Source: Microbulbifer variabilis ATCC 700307
GTDB lineage: Bacteria > Pseudomonadota > Gammaproteobacteria > Pseudomonadales > Cellvibrionaceae
DNA: 64,000 bases
Direction: 5' to 3'
Assembly (NCBI RefSeq): GCF_000380565.1
Contig: NZ_AQYJ01000027.1
Span: forward strand, 186,001 to 250,000
The position numbers and the translations under genes were made by a program. Of the stretch, positions 8,053 to 17,526 are shown one piece after another. The first letter of the stretch is position 1, and each line of letters opens with the position of its first letter. The notes under the pieces are model-generated. The model was not told the DNA's origin. It searched no databases and worked only from the letters and a program-made list of their open reading frames with translations.

Positions 8053-8122
8053 TGACTTTGACGGGAATTGAACCCGTAACCAACCGACAAAACGGTTGCT
8101 CTACCAATTGAGCTACAAAGTT
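8053..8122 (-). ncRNA. tRNA-like RNA with shortened anticodon arm, between rtcB and slipin
   Basis: On the minus strand this folds as a tRNA cloverleaf. The acceptor strands are AACTTTG and CAAAGTC (one A-C mismatch at the outer pair). U8 A9 follow, then a D arm GCTC-AATTGGTA-GAGC. The anticodon arm is AACCG-TTTTGT-CGGTT, and the T arm is ACGGG-TTCAATT-CCCGT. The anticodon loop has six bases instead of seven, and positions 26-48 are three bases short, so normal decoding is unlikely. No CCA is encoded; the second tRNA-like element follows immediately. The unit lies 184 bases downstream of rtcB and would be carried on the rtc transcript. Rtc loci elsewhere carry tRNA-mimicking Y RNAs (YrlA), which is the closest known parallel. 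Confidence 0.8.
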
Positions 8123-8152
8123 AGCGTTTGAGGATTGGCCCAGAGGGTACAC

Positions 8153-8171
8153 CTGCCGCCAGCGGCGGTGG
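8153..8171 (-). other. GC-rich hairpin downstream of rtcB
   Basis: GCCGCC and GGCGG arms around an AGC loop form a hairpin of about eight pairs, 31 bases upstream of the first tRNA-like element on the minus strand. It may shield or process the 5' side of the tRNA-like RNA. A sigma-54-like GG...GC pair overlaps it (TGGCAC at 8176-8171, GC at 8163-8162), but the -12 thymines are missing. Confidence 0.4.
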
Positions 8172-8306
8172 TGCCAGGCCGGCATACAGAACCGGCTCCG
8201 CTGACTGGAACAAAAACACTCAAACTTGTTTGCGGAGAACCGGCCCGTTGGGCACTATCTCCGGCATTCTTTATATACTGAAGGCCTTATCCCTGACCGA
8301 CACCGA

Positions 8307-9536
<1,230 letters not shown>

Positions 9537-9595
9537 CTTTAACTCCTTTTGAAACCGCGCTCGATGTTCTTACGCTTCATTTTTCTATTGATATA

Positions 9596-9610
9596 GCGAA
9601 TTGAGTGCCA
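9596..9610 (-). promoter_or_regulatory. Sigma-54 promoter of the rtcB operon
   Basis: Read on the minus strand, TGGCAC-TCAAT-TCGC matches the sigma-54 consensus TGGCAC-N5-TTGC with one mismatch. The essential GG (-24) and GC (-12) are correctly spaced. Transcription would begin near 9584, about 48 bases before the rtcB start. The divergent gene encodes RtcR, a sigma-54 activator, as expected. Confidence 0.85.
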
Positions 9611-9628
9611 ACTTTTTATCAAAGTTGG
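9608..9628. promoter_or_regulatory. Inverted repeat next to the sigma-54 -24 element
   Basis: CCAACTTT and AAAGTTGG form a perfect 8-base inverted repeat with a 5-base spacer. It overlaps the -24 box of the rtcB promoter by three bases. It could bind RtcR or another regulator. Its closeness to the promoter is unusual for a sigma-54 enhancer site, so a repressor or architectural role is also possible. Confidence 0.45.
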
Positions 9629-9676
9629 AAATTTTTTATAACTTGTTGTTTTTTATGGAATTTATTTTTAATACCA

Positions 9677-9692
9677 AAACTCTTGAGAGTTT
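9677..9692. promoter_or_regulatory. Candidate RtcR upstream activator site
   Basis: AAACTCT and AGAGTTT form a perfect 7-base inverted repeat with a 2-base spacer, about 95-110 bases upstream of the inferred rtcB transcription start. That distance suits a sigma-54 enhancer-binding site. It also lies 64 bases before rtcR and could mediate autoregulation. A weaker repeat, CTATC/GATAG, follows at 9719-9734. Confidence 0.5.
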
Positions 9693-9755
9693 CTTTGAAA
9701 TAAGAAAGCCATAAATATCTATCTTTTTTGATAGTAAAATAATATTTTAGATAGC

Positions 9756-11354
9756 ATGAAGACAATTGCTATCAGTATTCTCGGTACCAGCAAAGATCGG
9801 CGCGGCAAAGGTGACAAGCGCTGGGACAAATGGCGCCCAAACATATCCATGTGCCAGCACGAAGACCTGCTTATCGACCGTCTGGAACTTCTGTTCGACA
9901 ATCACTCAAAGAACCTGGCAGACCAGGTAACCGAAGATATTGCACGGGTCTCTCCAGAGACTGAAGTGGTCCACCACCGGGTGAACTTTAACGACCCTTG
10001 GGATTTCGAGAGCGTATACAGCAACCTGCTGGATTTCGCCCGCGCCTATAGCTTCAAGCCGGATGATGAGCAGTACCTGGTACATATCACCACGGGCACC
10101 CATGTGGCCCAGATCTGCCTATATCTATTAACAGAAGCGGGGTATTTCCCCGGGCGCCTGCTACAAACATCCCCGGCACGCAAGCACAGTGGTTTGCCGG
10201 GCGAGTACCAAATTATCGATTTGGATCTTTCCAAATACGATCAGATTGCCTCGCGATTCCAGAGGGAACACCAAGAGGGCACCACCTACCTGAAAGGTGG
10301 CATTGAAACTAATAATCTCGCTTTTAACCAGATGATCGAGCAGCTGGAGCAGGTCTCTATCCGCTCTGACGCCCCAATATTAATAACCGGCCCTACGGGG
10401 GCGGGTAAATCACAACTGGCCCAGCGTGTTTATGAGCTGCGCAAACAGCGCGGTAAGCTGGAAGGCGGGTTGGTAGCAGTAAACTGCGCCACTCTGCGCG
10501 GCGAAAATGCCATGTCCGCTCTGTTCGGCCACCGCAAAGGCGCCTTTACCGGTGCCACCGCACATCGTCCCGGGCTGTTGATGGAAGCTGATAAGGGCCT
10601 ACTTTTTCTGGACGAGATCGGCGAGCTGGGACTGGACGAGCAAGCCATGCTGTTACGCGCTATAGAACACAAACGTTTTATGCCCTTTGGCTCAGACAAA
10701 GAGGTGAGCAGTCACTTCCAGCTGATCGCCGGTACTAACCGGGATCTTGTCCAGCACAGCCGCGAAGGTAAGTTTCGTGCGGACCTGCTTGCCCGAATTG
10801 ACCTGTGGACTTACCGCCTGCCCTCCCTGCGTGAACGTATTGAAGACCTGGAACCCAATATCGACTTTGAGCTGGAGGCTTTTTCCAGAAAGTCTGGCCA
10901 TTTGGTGAGCTTCAATAAAGCGGCACGGGAGAGGTATCTCAACTTTGGCCATTCAGGAGAGGCCAGCTGGTCCGCTAACTTTCGCGACCTTAACGCCAGT
11001 ATCCTGCGCATGGGCACTCTCGCCGATGGTGGGCGTATTACCACTGAAGTGGTGGAAGAGGAAATCCAGCGACTGTGCTTAAAGTGGCAAGCCTCTACCA
11101 ATGAGTCATCGCTACCCATTGCACGTATTGAAGCGCTACTGGGCCCCGGCAATATTGAACAGATGGATTACTACGAGCAGATCAAACTGGCAGGACTGAT
11201 CCAAGTCTGTGAGGAATCCAGCTCCATGGCGGAAGCCGGGCGCCGGCTTTTTCAGATAAGCCGCACAGCTAAAAAATCCAACAACGATTCCCACCGGGTA
11301 CGCCAGCTGCTGGAAAAATACGGGCTTAAGTTCGAGCAGCTGAATAAAGCCTAG
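9756..11354 (+). CDS. rtcR: RtcR, CARF-domain sigma-54 activator of RNA repair
   Basis: The 532-residue product has three parts. An N-terminal CARF-type Rossmann domain (about residues 1-165) starts KTIAISILGTSKDRRGKG and includes HITTGTHVAQ. An AAA+ domain follows with Walker A GPTGAGKS (212-219), the sigma-54 contact loop GAFTGA (262-267) and Walker B GLLFLDE (281-287). The end is a helix-turn-helix region. RtcR activates the rtc operon with sigma-54 RNA polymerase; in studied species the CARF domain senses RNA damage products such as tRNA fragments. It is divergent from rtcB with a sigma-54 promoter between them. The next gene on the same strand starts 44 bases later. Confidence 0.96.
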   Translation: MKTIAISILGTSKDRRGKGDKRWDKWRPNISMCQHEDLLIDRLELLFDNHSKNLADQVTEDIARVSPETEVVHHRVNFNDPWDFESVYSNLLDFARAYSFKPDDEQYLVHITTGTHVAQICLYLLTEAGYFPGRLLQTSPARKHSGLPGEYQIIDLDLSKYDQIASRFQREHQEGTTYLKGGIETNNLAFNQMIEQLEQVSIRSDAPILITGPTGAGKSQLAQRVYELRKQRGKLEGGLVAVNCATLRGENAMSALFGHRKGAFTGATAHRPGLLMEADKGLLFLDEIGELGLDEQAMLLRAIEHKRFMPFGSDKEVSSHFQLIAGTNRDLVQHSREGKFRADLLARIDLWTYRLPSLRERIEDLEPNIDFELEAFSRKSGHLVSFNKAARERYLNFGHSGEASWSANFRDLNASILRMGTLADGGRITTEVVEEEIQRLCLKWQASTNESSLPIARIEALLGPGNIEQMDYYEQIKLAGLIQVCEESSSMAEAGRRLFQISRTAKKSNNDSHRVRQLLEKYGLKFEQLNKA

Positions 11355-11397
11355 AGCCCTGTTGGCACCATTTTGTTAATCTCACTCCAGAGCATCA

Positions 11398-12903
11398 ATG
11401 ATGGACCATGGAATGAGATACGCCTACTTAACCCCTCTTTTTCTTCTTCTCAGTGCCTGCGAGCCAACACAGTTTGCAGGCGGCACCGCGCTGCCAGATG
11501 GTTCTGTATACAAAGGTGACTTACAAGATGGCCTTTTCCATGGTCAGGGCCAGTTGCAATGGCCCGATGGTAATCACTATCGCGGGGAATTTCACAATGG
11601 TCGCATTAGCGGCCAGGGATTACTTACCAAAACAGATGGCTGTACTTATGAGGGTGAATTCCTCAATGGAGAACCACATGGCGAAGGCCGCTATACCTGT
11701 GGTGAAAATGAATGGTCGGGTCATTTCAATGATGGGGAGTTGCAAAGAGGTACAGCAAAATGGGATGGCAGAGAAACTTATAGTGGTGAGTTTCTGGATT
11801 ACGGTCCACACGGTGAAGGTGAGCTGACCACTGAAGATGGCAGTCAATATAAAGGCACTTTCGAGCAGGGAATGTTTCTACGCGGAGATTACTCAGATAA
11901 CGAAGGCTACAGATACAAAGGCGACTTCGAATACGGCTTTTACTCTGGCGCTGGTGAATTGACCCAACCTGATGGGACCACTATTCGCGCCAACTTTCGC
12001 TACGGAGAGGCGGATGGAGAAGGCCTGCGTGTGAGCATTGATGGCGAGGGAAATATTATTGAAGAGTCCGGCTATTTTGCTAAGGGCATCTATTTTCCCA
12101 GTGAGGCGGCCTGGCGTACACAACAAGAAATTCCTGCAGCCGAGGCGGAAACACGCCTTTACAGCGAGAGTGATCGCTTACAAAGCGCTATTGATGCACT
12201 GGCACCGCAGAGGCCTGGTGTACGCGATGTGTACACGCTGTTAGTAGGCGGTGATGGCACCTCTCCGGTATTTGCCAGAGAATTGGATTGGGTGTCAGAA
12301 CGCCTTGATAAGGCCTTTGGTATTGATGAGCGTGTACTGCGCCTCAGTAACGGTGGCGGCTACAGTTTTCCTCTCGCCACCCGCACCAGTATCCAAGAAA
12401 GTCTCAATGCCCTGGATCAGTTACTGGACCCACAGGAAGACCTACTGCTAGTGCACCTTGTCAGCCACGGTGCACGCAATGGCGACTTAACAATTGCTGA
12501 GGGTAAAATGCCACTAAAGGATCTCTCTGTGGCAGACGGAAAAAAATGGCTGGATAACCTTAATGCAAGATACCAGTGGATAGTAATTTCAGCCTGCTAT
12601 TCCGGCCAGTGGATTGAGCCTTTGAGCACCCCAAATCGTATCGTATTTACCTCCGCTGCCGATAACAGAACCTCTTTTGGTTGCAGCGACGACTCCCAGC
12701 GCACCTGGTTCAGTTCTGCACTCTATGGCGATGCTCTACAGCAGGGAATAAAAGACCCCAAGGTTTGGTTTAGCACGGCGAATAAAAAGGTCACTGAAAT
12801 GGAAAAGGAACAGGGGATAGAAAAAGATTCCCATTCCCTACCACAGCATTCCATTGGGGAAAATTTCCTAACATGGTGGAAGAAAAATAAAGAAGGTTAT
12901 TGA
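11398..12903 (+). CDS. Lipoprotein with MORN repeats and a C-terminal C13/caspase-fold peptidase domain
   Basis: The product has a short signal sequence ending in the lipobox LLSAC. A start at 11413 would give a compact signal; the first ATG is at 11398. About eight MORN-type repeats follow, with patterns such as YKGDLQDGLFHGQGQL and YEGEFLNGEPHGEG. The C-terminal half looks like a peptidase C13 (legumain, caspase-like fold) domain. Its probable catalytic His is in HLVSHGARNG (near residue 356) and the Cys in VISACYSGQW (near residue 400). It should be anchored to the envelope. It lies directly downstream of rtcR, possibly in one transcript. A TGGCAC element sits in the gap at 11363-11368. 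Substrate unknown. Confidence 0.82.
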   Translation: MMDHGMRYAYLTPLFLLLSACEPTQFAGGTALPDGSVYKGDLQDGLFHGQGQLQWPDGNHYRGEFHNGRISGQGLLTKTDGCTYEGEFLNGEPHGEGRYTCGENEWSGHFNDGELQRGTAKWDGRETYSGEFLDYGPHGEGELTTEDGSQYKGTFEQGMFLRGDYSDNEGYRYKGDFEYGFYSGAGELTQPDGTTIRANFRYGEADGEGLRVSIDGEGNIIEESGYFAKGIYFPSEAAWRTQQEIPAAEAETRLYSESDRLQSAIDALAPQRPGVRDVYTLLVGGDGTSPVFARELDWVSERLDKAFGIDERVLRLSNGGGYSFPLATRTSIQESLNALDQLLDPQEDLLLVHLVSHGARNGDLTIAEGKMPLKDLSVADGKKWLDNLNARYQWIVISACYSGQWIEPLSTPNRIVFTSAADNRTSFGCSDDSQRTWFSSALYGDALQQGIKDPKVWFSTANKKVTEMEKEQGIEKDSHSLPQHSIGENFLTWWKKNKEGY

Positions 12904-12941
12904 AAGTTAAGCCTTAGCAACATGCGATAGGAGGTATTCTC

Positions 12942-13721
12942 TTGGAGTTCGCAAGCTTCTCTATTGAATTATTGTCTATTTTGTTTTTTATTGCCGTAAT
13001 AGCCGGCCTACTCGATACATTGGCAGGTGGTGGCGGCCTGATAACAGTACCGGCCTTAATTCTGAGTGGTGTACCGCCCTTAACCGCCCTAGGCACCAAT
13101 AAATTGCAAGGCAGTATCGGTACAGCAACTGCAACTTATATGATGATTAAGAGCAGTAAAATAAGCTGGAGTGGGATTAAGAGCTTAATGCTACCGGCTT
13201 TTATTGGTGCGGCTATTGGAACAATAGCAGTACAATTTATTAACACTGACATCTTGTCATATATAATTCCTGTAGTGCTTTTATTTATTGCCGTTTATTT
13301 CCTAATTTCCCCGTCATTGACTCAGAATAATGAGGAGCCAAAATTATCCAGCAGAAAATATAAATATGGGGTAATTCCATTGATTGGGTACTACGATGGC
13401 ATGTTCGGACCTGGAACAGGGTCATTTTTTACCCTGTCAGGTATAGCTTGCCGGGGACAAGATATATTGACATCTACTGCGATGGCAAAACCTCTAAACT
13501 TCTCCACCAATTTAGCCTCTTTAATTATATTTTTACTTGCCGGACATATTGCGTGGATAGTAGGCATCCTAATGATGATTGGACAAATCATAGGTGCGTG
13601 GATAGGGTCACACTGCCTATTTAAAATTAATCCTACCTACCTGAGAGGAGCAGTCGTTCTTATGTGTAGCGGGATGCTAATAAAGTACGCCCACTCCATG
13701 GGGTGGATAGACTTTATGTGA
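12942..13721 (+). CDS. TauE/SafE-family membrane transporter
   Basis: About 260 residues with eight or so hydrophobic segments. The TauE/SafE marks are AGLLDTLAGGGGLITVPALI near the N-terminus and the repeated half motif IGYYDGMFGPGTGSFF. Members export or import small sulfonate and anionic compounds; the substrate here is unknown. The start is TTG at 12942, supported by an excellent AGGAGGT six bases upstream. A strong hairpin follows at 13770-13809. Confidence 0.9.
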   Translation: MEFASFSIELLSILFFIAVIAGLLDTLAGGGGLITVPALILSGVPPLTALGTNKLQGSIGTATATYMMIKSSKISWSGIKSLMLPAFIGAAIGTIAVQFINTDILSYIIPVVLLFIAVYFLISPSLTQNNEEPKLSSRKYKYGVIPLIGYYDGMFGPGTGSFFTLSGIACRGQDILTSTAMAKPLNFSTNLASLIIFLLAGHIAWIVGILMMIGQIIGAWIGSHCLFKINPTYLRGAVVLMCSGMLIKYAHSMGWIDFM

Positions 13722-13769
13722 ACTATTAGCGTGAATAGGAAATTAGCCAGAAGCGCATCTGTTTTCTCA

Positions 13770-13809
13770 TTTGCAATCCCGCTTTAGCAATTGAGAGCGG
13801 GATTGCAAA
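13770..13809. terminator. Strong hairpin between convergent genes
   Basis: TTTGCAATCCCGCT and its complement form a perfect 14-pair stem with a 12-base loop. It lies between the convergent TauE-like and DUF885 genes and probably ends transcription from both sides, although the U tracts are short. Confidence 0.7.
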
Positions 13810-13817
13810 ACGATATT

Positions 13818-15614
13818 TTAAGAAGATTTCTGCTCCTCTATAAAACCTTGCATCTGCTCTTCCAACATGGAGAGAGGTAAGGCTCCATTTTTTAACAGCG
13901 CATCGTGGAAGACACGTAAGTCAAACCGATCACCAAGCTCTTTTTCCGCCTGCGCACGCAGCTGGCGGATCTTAATTTCTCCCATTTTGTAAGAGAGGGC
14001 TTGGCCCGGCCAGGAAATATAACGATCCACTTCTGCACGCACATTCGCGGGAGAAAGTGAAGTATTGCTGGATAGAAAATCGAGCGCTTGCTGACGGGTC
14101 CAGCCTTGGGAGTGGATGCCGGTATCAATTACCAGGCGTGCCGCACGCCACATTTCATAGCTGAGACGCCCAAAATGCTCATAAGGCGTAGTGTACAGGC
14201 CCATTTCTTTGCCGAGACGCTCGGAGTAAAGTGCCCAACCCTCCCCAAAAGCACTCAAATAAAGATTCCGTCGAAAGTCCGGCACATTTTCAAGCTCCTG
14301 GGACAGGGCATTCTGCAGATGGTGGCCAGGCACCGCCTCATGCAGGGTCAAAGCGGGTAACTCGTACAGAGGGCGCTGATCCAAGCCGTAAGTATTCAAC
14401 CAGTAAGCTCCACCGCGGGTACCACCAATAGCGGCAGGATTATAGGAAGCCGTGGTGTAGTTGGGCGCGATCTCGCTAGGTACCGGAACCACTCCGTAGG
14501 GAGTGCGTGGCAGCAGGTTAAAGAACTCTGGCAGCAGGTAATCGATGCGCTTGGAGATATAGGCAGTCTCTTTAAGTAACTCTTCCGGAGTCTGAGCATA
14601 GAATTGCGGGTCGGTGCGCAGGAAATGGGTAAACTCTTCAAAAGTCCCTTTAAAGCCGGACTCCTTAATCAGCTCCTCCATCTCTGCACGGATACGCTTG
14701 ACTTCAGCAAGGCCGGTTCGATGGATCTCTGACGGGTCCATATCCAGAGTCACATAGTTACGGATATTGTGGCGATAATAGTCACTACCTCCGCGCATTT
14801 TCTCGGCACCGATAGTTTCGCTGGCAGCTTTGAGATAATCTCCCTCAAGGAAGTTTGCCACCCGAGCAAAGGCTGGAATAGCTACCTGTTCAATTGCCGC
14901 TTTTCCAGTTTCACGCAGACGTTGCTGCTCTGAAGGGGGAATTGATATAGGCATCTCAACAAAAGGTTTGTACAAGCTGCTCTTAGTGGGATCCTTATAA
15001 ACTTGAGCTCGCACGGTGGGGGCTATGCCCTGCACCACTATTTTGGGCAAGACAAAACCTGTGCGAACTCCTTCACGCATATTGGCAATATTCTCATCGA
15101 AATACCGGCCAAAGTCCCGGATGCGGGCGATATAGTCCTCATAATCGCCAACACGGGTCATCGCCAAACCACTATTGGCATCCAGGGCAGCGCTATAAAA
15201 ACTGTAAAAAGTATTGAGGGGCACCCGCTCCAGGAACAATTCATTGGCTTCAATAGAGTTTTCCAAAACCCAGGCGAGTAACTCGCGATTAACCCTATCC
15301 GAATCGTTCAATTCATTGGTGTCCACCGCTTGCAGACGCCGGAGCAATTCCTCTTCGGCTTTGAGTCGACGCGCCCTGTCCTCGGCAGCCACCCCCGGTA
15401 ATTGGCGATTATAGTCCGACACACCCATACGACCCGCAGTAATCGGGTCCTCGCGCAGACTGTATTGCCAGTGGTCTTCAATCACACCCTGGAGCTGTTC
15501 TGTTGCTGTTAGGGACCAAGATACGGGGGTTAGTACACAAGTAGCCAAGATAACACCAGATACCCGCTTAATGTGTTTTGCCAGGGCCTTGCCGGATTTC
15601 ACGCTGCTCTCCAT
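13818..15614 (-). CDS. DUF885-family exported putative metallopeptidase
   Basis: A 598-residue protein with a basic, hydrophobic N-terminal signal region (about residues 15-40). The DUF885 catalytic-type motif TLHEAVPGHHLQ and the downstream SAFGEGWALYSE are both present, giving His/His/Glu ligands as in zinc metallopeptidases. Length and ending (LPLSMLEEQM) fit the family. It is probably periplasmic and may cleave peptides. It stands alone, convergent with the TauE-like gene. The substrate is not known for most of this family. Confidence 0.9.
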   Translation of the reverse strand: MESSVKSGKALAKHIKRVSGVILATCVLTPVSWSLTATEQLQGVIEDHWQYSLREDPITAGRMGVSDYNRQLPGVAAEDRARRLKAEEELLRRLQAVDTNELNDSDRVNRELLAWVLENSIEANELFLERVPLNTFYSFYSAALDANSGLAMTRVGDYEDYIARIRDFGRYFDENIANMREGVRTGFVLPKIVVQGIAPTVRAQVYKDPTKSSLYKPFVEMPISIPPSEQQRLRETGKAAIEQVAIPAFARVANFLEGDYLKAASETIGAEKMRGGSDYYRHNIRNYVTLDMDPSEIHRTGLAEVKRIRAEMEELIKESGFKGTFEEFTHFLRTDPQFYAQTPEELLKETAYISKRIDYLLPEFFNLLPRTPYGVVPVPSEIAPNYTTASYNPAAIGGTRGGAYWLNTYGLDQRPLYELPALTLHEAVPGHHLQNALSQELENVPDFRRNLYLSAFGEGWALYSERLGKEMGLYTTPYEHFGRLSYEMWRAARLVIDTGIHSQGWTRQQALDFLSSNTSLSPANVRAEVDRYISWPGQALSYKMGEIKIRQLRAQAEKELGDRFDLRVFHDALLKNGALPLSMLEEQMQGFIEEQKSS

Positions 15615-15994
15615 TAAATCGCTCGGTTTTTAGTTATCAGAATTAGATCGACCAACCTTAACATGGGTTGCCCTCTGCGAGATTGCTTTCTATGACCCAT
15701 GAACCAAGAAAGGTTGTGATTTATGGAAAGTTGATTACATGAAAAGGTGCAAAGTGAAATCATTGTGGGAACCGTTATGCCTACGGCCCCACAATATACG
15801 CAGCTAGTCCCTCGCTCTTGTAAGATCTAATAGCAGAGCTACCCTTCAGGAACATGAAGTACATGAGCTGATACCAGAAGACTGAGTAAACCCTGCATTT
15901 CCACAATAACCAACGCACTTAGTGATAGTTGCGGAAGTCTCCTACCTGAACACAACATTCAAATTGACATGGGCTTAGTTGCATATTTGAATTA
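15615..15994. other. Intergenic stretch without a supported gene
   Basis: These 380 bases hold no convincing frame. An imperfect long-range inverted repeat lies at about 15654-15717: AACCTT and ATGGGT on the left, ACCCAT and AAGGTT on the right. The composition shifts toward AT near 15960, where the orphan gene ends. Confidence 0.4.
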
Positions 15995-16903
15995 TTACAA
16001 TCCTATTTTTTCCTTTCTCCCCACACCAAGGCCACTATATGGCTGAGGAAGCCTAAAATTAACTGGGTACCATTTTAAATTGACTGGTTGTGCTTTTGTC
16101 ACAATGTCTAAAAATGGCTTAGATTCAATCGCTTTGTCCCGCTCAATTTTCCTAAGAGCTTCTTGATATTGAGACGAATCTTTCGGTATTCTTCTAATTC
16201 TCAGTATTTTAAGTATCGGATCTTCTTTTGGCTGAAGGCCACCATCATATATGCCACCAAATTCAATGTCTTTTGTTTTGATTGGTGTAAAATAGCTATA
16301 TTCGACTCCATTCTTCACGATCATTGCTAAAACTTTCATGTCAGGGCTCATGGCAAACTTTACTTGATGTTGCCTAAAAAGATCGAAAGCAGTCTTAGTT
16401 GGTGCACTGGGTATCTCGAGCCTTCTATAAACCTCTTTCAACGCTTCTTTGCCATCTTCCCAGCCAAATACAGCCATGTCAGGTGAGGTATATCGAGTTT
16501 GCTGACCGGCATAGCACTCATTACCAGGTCCAGCCCACGAAAGAAGACCAGCAGTATTAGCTTTTACATGAACGGTAAGTAACCCCGGATCTAAGGCAAA
16601 GCCACGCATCATAGCCACGCCCCTGTAATAAAGCCATTTTTCATCCATATTTGGACATTGGCAGCCCATTACGCCATTGACCTTTTTTTTACAATCGAGA
16701 AATCCTTTGAAGCCGCCCTTATGGGCATTTAAACCTAATTTAGGAACCAACCCTCCAGCATTAATAACATCTTGTTTTGAACGAGTCAGCTCGCCTCGTC
16801 TACCTGTTAACATTGGCATGTTTTCTCTCCATAACTTATGGTCAATTTTATAGTGAAAATTATCAATATTTAGCTGATTAAATTCGACTAATCTATTGGG
16901 CAT
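15995..16903 (-). CDS. Orphan protein of unknown function
   Basis: The 302-residue product matches no family I recognise. It has no signal peptide or membrane segment. A cluster with CKKKVNGVMGCQCP near residues 72-85 has three Cys, and a basic, Lys/Arg-rich C-terminus ends in GLGVGRKEKIGL. Its coding bias is AT-richer than the neighbours, and it lies between two long AT-rich gaps without operon partners. This suggests horizontal acquisition; a secreted effector or phage-related protein is possible but unsupported. The ATG at 16903 has no strong ribosome-binding site. Confidence 0.6.
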   Translation of the reverse strand: MPNRLVEFNQLNIDNFHYKIDHKLWRENMPMLTGRRGELTRSKQDVINAGGLVPKLGLNAHKGGFKGFLDCKKKVNGVMGCQCPNMDEKWLYYRGVAMMRGFALDPGLLTVHVKANTAGLLSWAGPGNECYAGQQTRYTSPDMAVFGWEDGKEALKEVYRRLEIPSAPTKTAFDLFRQHQVKFAMSPDMKVLAMIVKNGVEYSYFTPIKTKDIEFGGIYDGGLQPKEDPILKILRIRRIPKDSSQYQEALRKIERDKAIESKPFLDIVTKAQPVNLKWYPVNFRLPQPYSGLGVGRKEKIGL

Positions 16904-17526
16904 TCAGAGCCATCCGCTTTGACAACTCCACAAAAAATCAACCAATTCAACAAGTTAAATCATATTGAAGCAGAAAATTTTCAACTTCAACAGGGAATAA
17001 AAAAGCTTTTTAAATCGACTCTGGCACTATTTTTTCACGCCGCATAAACAGTTATTTGAAGGGGATTATTGAGAGACACTGACCAAATTTCGTTGATTAA
17101 AGATGAGTTTTTCTATTACCCAATATAAAAAGGTAGCTAACCTCTAAAGCCACTCAATAAAGAAATTTAACTGATCAGATATTCCTTCGGAATTACCATG
17201 CCCTCTAAGAATCTATAGTTCTTTTATTTGATATAAAACTATGAATAACATGTAACACAAATCTCTATAGATTTTTTTTGTAAATCTACAGAAAATTATT
17301 TTTCTGAAAATTTGGGTCTACGCTAACAAGAGATTGCTAAACCGATAAGGAATCATCAATAAACACATTTAGACAAGCGGGGCTAACAATGAGAAAAATA
17401 TCACTATCAAGTATTGCATACTCAACCTGCCCACAGTTGGCACACTTAAGCGTACTTGAGATTTATCCCGTAAGGTTCCAGCTTTATCATACTCCGTAAA
17501 ACTATTGGAGAAAAAGGAGATCCCCA
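16904..17526. other. AT-rich intergenic stretch
   Basis: About 620 bases with clear AT enrichment and no supported gene. A 36-codon frame starting at 17389 lacks a good ribosome-binding site and features. The final bases carry AAAAAGGAG, the ribosome-binding site of the nitrilase gene. Promoters for the divergent orphan and nitrilase genes must be here but are not clear. Confidence 0.5.

Noticed and set aside
8054..8122. A normal tRNA gene (Thr- or Asp-like)
   Set aside because: The anticodon loop has six bases, the region between D stem and T stem is three bases short, and the outer acceptor pair is A-C. It is called tRNA-like instead.
17389..17499. A 36-codon frame before the nitrilase gene
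   Set aside because: No ribosome-binding site and no signal, repeat or hydrophobic pattern that would support translation.
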